DNA of 64,000 nt from Catellatospora methionotrophica (GTDB lineage Bacteria > Actinomycetota > Actinomycetes > Mycobacteriales > Micromonosporaceae). Under the pieces are notes generated by a model that was not told where the DNA came from, did not search any database, and saw nothing but the letters and a program-made list of their open reading frames with translations. The translations under genes were made by a program, and so were the position numbers. The stretch spans positions 620,001 to 684,000 of the forward strand of contig NZ_JAAOTJ010000002.1 in NCBI RefSeq assembly GCF_011297335.1, written 5' to 3'. Positions 61,655-64,000 of the stretch are shown piece by piece (positions within the stretch are counted from its first letter, which is position 1; each line of letters starts with the position of its first letter).

Positions 61655-63418
61655 TCACGAGACCGGCTCGCCCGAGGGCGCCGTCAGGGTGACGCCGGTC
61701 GCGACCGGCACGCCGAGGTTAGGGGTGCCGTCGGCGTTCCAGGTGATCTTCTGAACCCGGGTCGAGCGGTTCATGTCGCAGCCGCCGCTGGTCGAGCTGT
61801 TCGCGTGGTACACGATCCAGTCCTCGGTGCCGTCGGGCGACTTGAAGAAGCCGTTGTGGCCCGGCCCGTACACGCTGTTGGCGTTGGAGCGCTGGAACAC
61901 CGGGCCCGACTTCGTCCACGACGACGACAGCAGCGGGTCGCCGGTGCCGTTGTAGGTCAGCATGCCGAGCTTGTAGTCCGGCGTGGAGCAGTGGCTGGCC
62001 GAGTAGATGATGAACGTCTTGCCGTTGCGCTGCAGGACCTCACCGCCCTCGGCGACCGCCCCGCCGACCGTCTCCCAGCTCAGCGTCGGGGTGGTCAGGA
62101 TCCGGCGGGTGCCGCTGGCGGTCCACGGGTTGCTCAGCGGTCGGATGAACAGCGGCTGCGACCCGTTGTAGAAGGTGCCCAGCAGGTACAGGTTGCCGTT
62201 GAGCTGCAGGATGCCCGGGTCGAGCTCCCAGGTGTTGTTGGCCGTCGGGTCGAGCAGGTCGGCCTTGAAGCTGTACGGGCCCATCGGGTCCGTCCCCGCG
62301 CTCTCCAGCACGTGGATGCGCTGGGTGCCCAGGTTGTACGGCTCCTGCCCGGCGGTGTAGTAGAAGTACCAGCGCAGCCCGTTCGGGCCGTTGAGCAGGT
62401 GGAACTCCGGAGCCCACATGGTGCCCGCCCCGTTGGGGTTGGTCAGGTTGAACAGCACCTGGTCGGTGGCGGTGGCCAGGCCCCGCATCGTGGTCGCCCG
62501 GCGCATCGTGATGGTCCGGTTCCAGGTGGTCGTCGCCAGGTAGTAGTAGCCGTTGTAGTACTGCAGCCACGGGTCCGGGCCCTGCGCCTTGATCGGGTTG
62601 GTGAACGTGTTCGTGCCGCCGCCCCCGGTGACCGTCCAGCTGAACGTCGTGCTGCCGCTGACGCCGCCGCTGGTCGCGGTCGCCGTCACCGAGTACGACG
62701 CCACGGTCGTCGCGGTGCCGCTGATCACGCCGGTCGAGCCGTTGATGCTCAGCCCGGCGGGCAGGCCGCTTGCCGTCCAGGTGTAGCCGCCCGAGCCGCC
62801 AGCGGCCTGCAGGGCCAGCGAGGTGGCCGTGTTGACCACCGTGGAGCGGCTGCCGGGGTTGGTGACCGTGACGCCGGTGCCGTCGCTGACGTACGACGGC
62901 AGGCGCCACACCCGGCTCGTCGCGGTGCTGCACGGCAGCTGCACGAGGCCCACGTTGGCCCCGGAGGAGCCGCCGCTGGGCACGATGCACTTGCCGGACC
63001 CGACCGAGACCACGTTGAAGGTCTTGTCGGTGCCGCTGACCGTCACCGCGGCCAGCCGCCAGCGCTGGTTGGCGTTGGTGTGGCACGGCCACTGGATGAT
63101 CGTGGCGTTGTCGGCCGTGGACGCGCCGTTGACGTCGACGCACTTGCCCGACGTCGACGTCGCGATGGTGTAGGTGTCGGTGGTGCCCGACACCGGCGTG
63201 AAGGTGAACCGCTGGTACGTGGCCGCGTTGCAGGCCTGCTGGGTCAGCTGCACCAGGTTGGCGGTGTCGCCGCCCGGCAGCGCCGCGCAGTTGCCGCCGT
63301 TGGCGTTGACCGCGGTCGAGCTGAAGGTGACGATCGCGGCGGCGGGCTGCGGGACCAGCAGCGTCGCGGCCACGATGACGGGCACGGTGAGCAGGGACAG
63401 TAGTCGGGAGCGTGTCAT
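61655..63418 (-). CDS. secreted family 43 glycoside hydrolase with CBM13 and Ig-like domains
   Basis: A 587-aa exported enzyme (signal MTRSRLLSLLTVPVIVAATLLVPQPAAA). CBM13/ricin repeats occupy ~30-165 (CVDVNGASTADNATIIQWPC, NQRWRLAAV), a putative Ig-like domain (~180-262, LPAGLSINGSTGVISG) follows, and a GH43 five-bladed propeller spans ~275-587: PDPW with Asp 282, WELDPGI with Asp 400 and GGEV with Glu 460 as the expected catalytic set. GH43 enzymes release arabinose or xylose from arabinan/xylan. Start ATG with GGAGG. Two CGAAAA/TTTTCG operators lie upstream. Confidence 0.9.
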   Translation of the reverse strand: MTRSRLLSLLTVPVIVAATLLVPQPAAAIVTFSSTAVNANGGNCAALPGGDTANLVQLTQQACNAATYQRFTFTPVSGTTDTYTIATSTSGKCVDVNGASTADNATIIQWPCHTNANQRWRLAAVTVSGTDKTFNVVSVGSGKCIVPSGGSSGANVGLVQLPCSTATSRVWRLPSYVSDGTGVTVTNPGSRSTVVNTATSLALQAAGGSGGYTWTASGLPAGLSINGSTGVISGTATTVASYSVTATATSGGVSGSTTFSWTVTGGGGTNTFTNPIKAQGPDPWLQYYNGYYYLATTTWNRTITMRRATTMRGLATATDQVLFNLTNPNGAGTMWAPEFHLLNGPNGLRWYFYYTAGQEPYNLGTQRIHVLESAGTDPMGPYSFKADLLDPTANNTWELDPGILQLNGNLYLLGTFYNGSQPLFIRPLSNPWTASGTRRILTTPTLSWETVGGAVAEGGEVLQRNGKTFIIYSASHCSTPDYKLGMLTYNGTGDPLLSSSWTKSGPVFQRSNANSVYGPGHNGFFKSPDGTEDWIVYHANSSTSGGCDMNRSTRVQKITWNADGTPNLGVPVATGVTLTAPSGEPVS

Positions 63419-63672
63419 GTTCGCGTCCTCCGGGTAGGGGCCGGCTCGGCGAGACGCCACCATGGGCCGCCACAGCGCACGCCGTCTCCCCGGCCGGCGG
63501 GACGCGCCGCGCGGGGGAGCCGTGCCTACCCGGTCACCGTGCGGGCTGGTCGGTGTCTCACCTGTTCAGGGCTGTCGGTGGTGGCGTGTGCCCGCCACCG
63601 CGGGTTGCTGGGTCCGGGTGCGTGCTCCTCTCGCCGGTATGCCGGTACATCGACAGGTGCCACGATGACTTA

Positions 63673-63686
63673 CGAAAACCTTTTCG
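63673..63686. promoter_or_regulatory. operator CGAAAA-CC-TTTTCG
   Basis: Six-base perfect arms with a two-base centre, 255 bp before the GH43 start. CGAA-N-TTCG-type boxes are known as XlnR/BxlR or LacI-family sites for xylan/arabinan genes in actinomycetes. Regulator not in window. Confidence 0.55.
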
Positions 63687-63773
63687 GCAACGGCGCGCGT
63701 GCCCTCCGAACGTGCGGTACGGGGACGACGGCGACGACGGCGTCCGCTTATCCAGGCGCGACGGTGCATCGGT

Positions 63774-63786
63774 CGAAAAGTTTTCG
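63774..63786. promoter_or_regulatory. operator CGAAAA-G-TTTTCG
   Basis: Six-base perfect arms with a single central base, 101 bp from the first dyad. Two copies at near ten helical turns (101/10.5) would allow DNA looping. Confidence 0.55.
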
Positions 63787-63838
63787 TGCCTGGCGTGGGT
63801 CGCTGGCATCCGGCGGCGGGCTCAGTCACCCTTCCTGC

Positions 63839-64000
63839 TCAGGGCAGGGGCAACACGAGGATCACCTGGAAACCGGCCTCGTCCCGGTGACCGGCGGTCA
63901 GTGTCCCGCCGTAGACACGCGCCCGTTCCCGCATACCGAGCACTCCGTGCCCCGGTTGGGCGAGCGCCGCGAGCGCGGGCTCGGCGGGGCGAGCGGCACC
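63839..64000 (-). CDS. sensor histidine kinase, C-terminal fragment
   Basis: Minus-strand frame ending at the stop 63839-63841, running off the right edge. The visible 53 residues contain GHGVLGMRERARVYGGTLTAGH followed by FQVILVLPLP, the terminal ATPase motif of NarL-type kinases and almost the same as the kinase at 32443. The N-terminal part lies outside the window. Confidence 0.88.
   Translation of the reverse strand, partial: GAARPAEPALAALAQPGHGVLGMRERARVYGGTLTAGHRDEAGFQVILVLPLP

Larger units (their letters stand above)
63419..63838. other. 420-bp upstream region of the GH43 gene
   Basis: No gene supported; small ORFs appear to be chance. It contains two LacI/XlnR-type dyads (63673-63686 and 63774-63786). 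The 3' end of an upstream histidine kinase gene begins at 63839. Confidence 0.6.

Overview
The window looks like chromosomal DNA of a high-GC filamentous actinomycete, most likely a member of the Micromonosporaceae. The evidence is roughly 70% G+C with strong G/C third-codon bias, frequent GTG starts, secreted CAZymes with ricin, CBM and discoidin modules, golvesin-like domains, SARP/AfsR regulators, SpoIIE/STAS partner-switching proteins, NarL-type two-component systems and a DUF4193 protein. The genus is an inference. I saw no tRNA, rRNA, CRISPR array, insertion sequence or prophage.

Layout. 1-5.9 kb: 5'-truncated SpoIIE phosphatase/HATPase with a STAS antagonist, a DHFR-like reductase, an EF-hand protein, a secreted ricin-lectin, a Tat-exported PGRP amidase and a winged-helix regulator. 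5.9-10.1 kb: a 1000-aa AfsR-type regulator divergent from a small SARP. 10.2-19.1 kb: two very large, divergently transcribed secreted proteins, a 1546-aa lytic transglycosylase/golvesin/SGNH/NucA-NucB enzyme and a 1291-aa ThuA/sorbosone-dehydrogenase/PKD/CBM6/discoidin protein. 19.3-25 kb: methyltransferase, P-loop kinase, MMPL exporter with divergent TetR, YnfA and a short CoaD paralogue. 25.1-32.4 kb: three STAS genes, two membrane proteins, a fatty-acid desaturase, a fragment of a cellulose-binding module, and a DeoR/MFS pair. 32.4-39.3 kb: NarL two-component pair, secreted proteins, a YunG-Nudix fusion and a hypothetical gene in a less GC-rich patch. 39.4-46.7 kb: cupredoxin lipoprotein coupled to a membrane-anchored DyP peroxidase fusion, a GNAT/class V aminotransferase fusion, a membrane spermidine-synthase-like protein and a CDF metal exporter. 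46.8-52.5 kb: an RsbQ-RsbP-like pair, Nudix hydrolase and a three-gene carbohydrate ABC importer without ATPase. 52.6-58.3 kb: an HxlR regulator interrupted by an in-frame amber codon, a divergent methyltransferase, a spermidine-synthase-like gene and a tandem glycine riboswitch leading gcvT-gcvH-glyA. 58.4-64 kb: golvesin/M23 peptidase, permease-like membrane protein, DUF4193 protein, CBM13-GH43 arabinan/xylan enzyme with two CGAAAA/TTTTCG operators, and the 3' end of a histidine kinase.

How the parts connect. Regulation by phosphatase/STAS partner switching recurs: SpoIIE-HATPase plus STAS at the left edge, three STAS genes at 25-26 kb and RsbQ-RsbP at 47-48 kb. Secreted polymer-degrading enzymes (PGRP amidase, M23 peptidase, transglycosylase/DNase, GH43, ThuA/GSDH) fit a soil saprophyte that recycles cell walls, nucleic acids and plant polysaccharide; palindromic operators lie upstream of several of them. 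The best defined regulon is the glycine riboswitch operon, which carries gcvT, gcvH and glyA but not gcvP.
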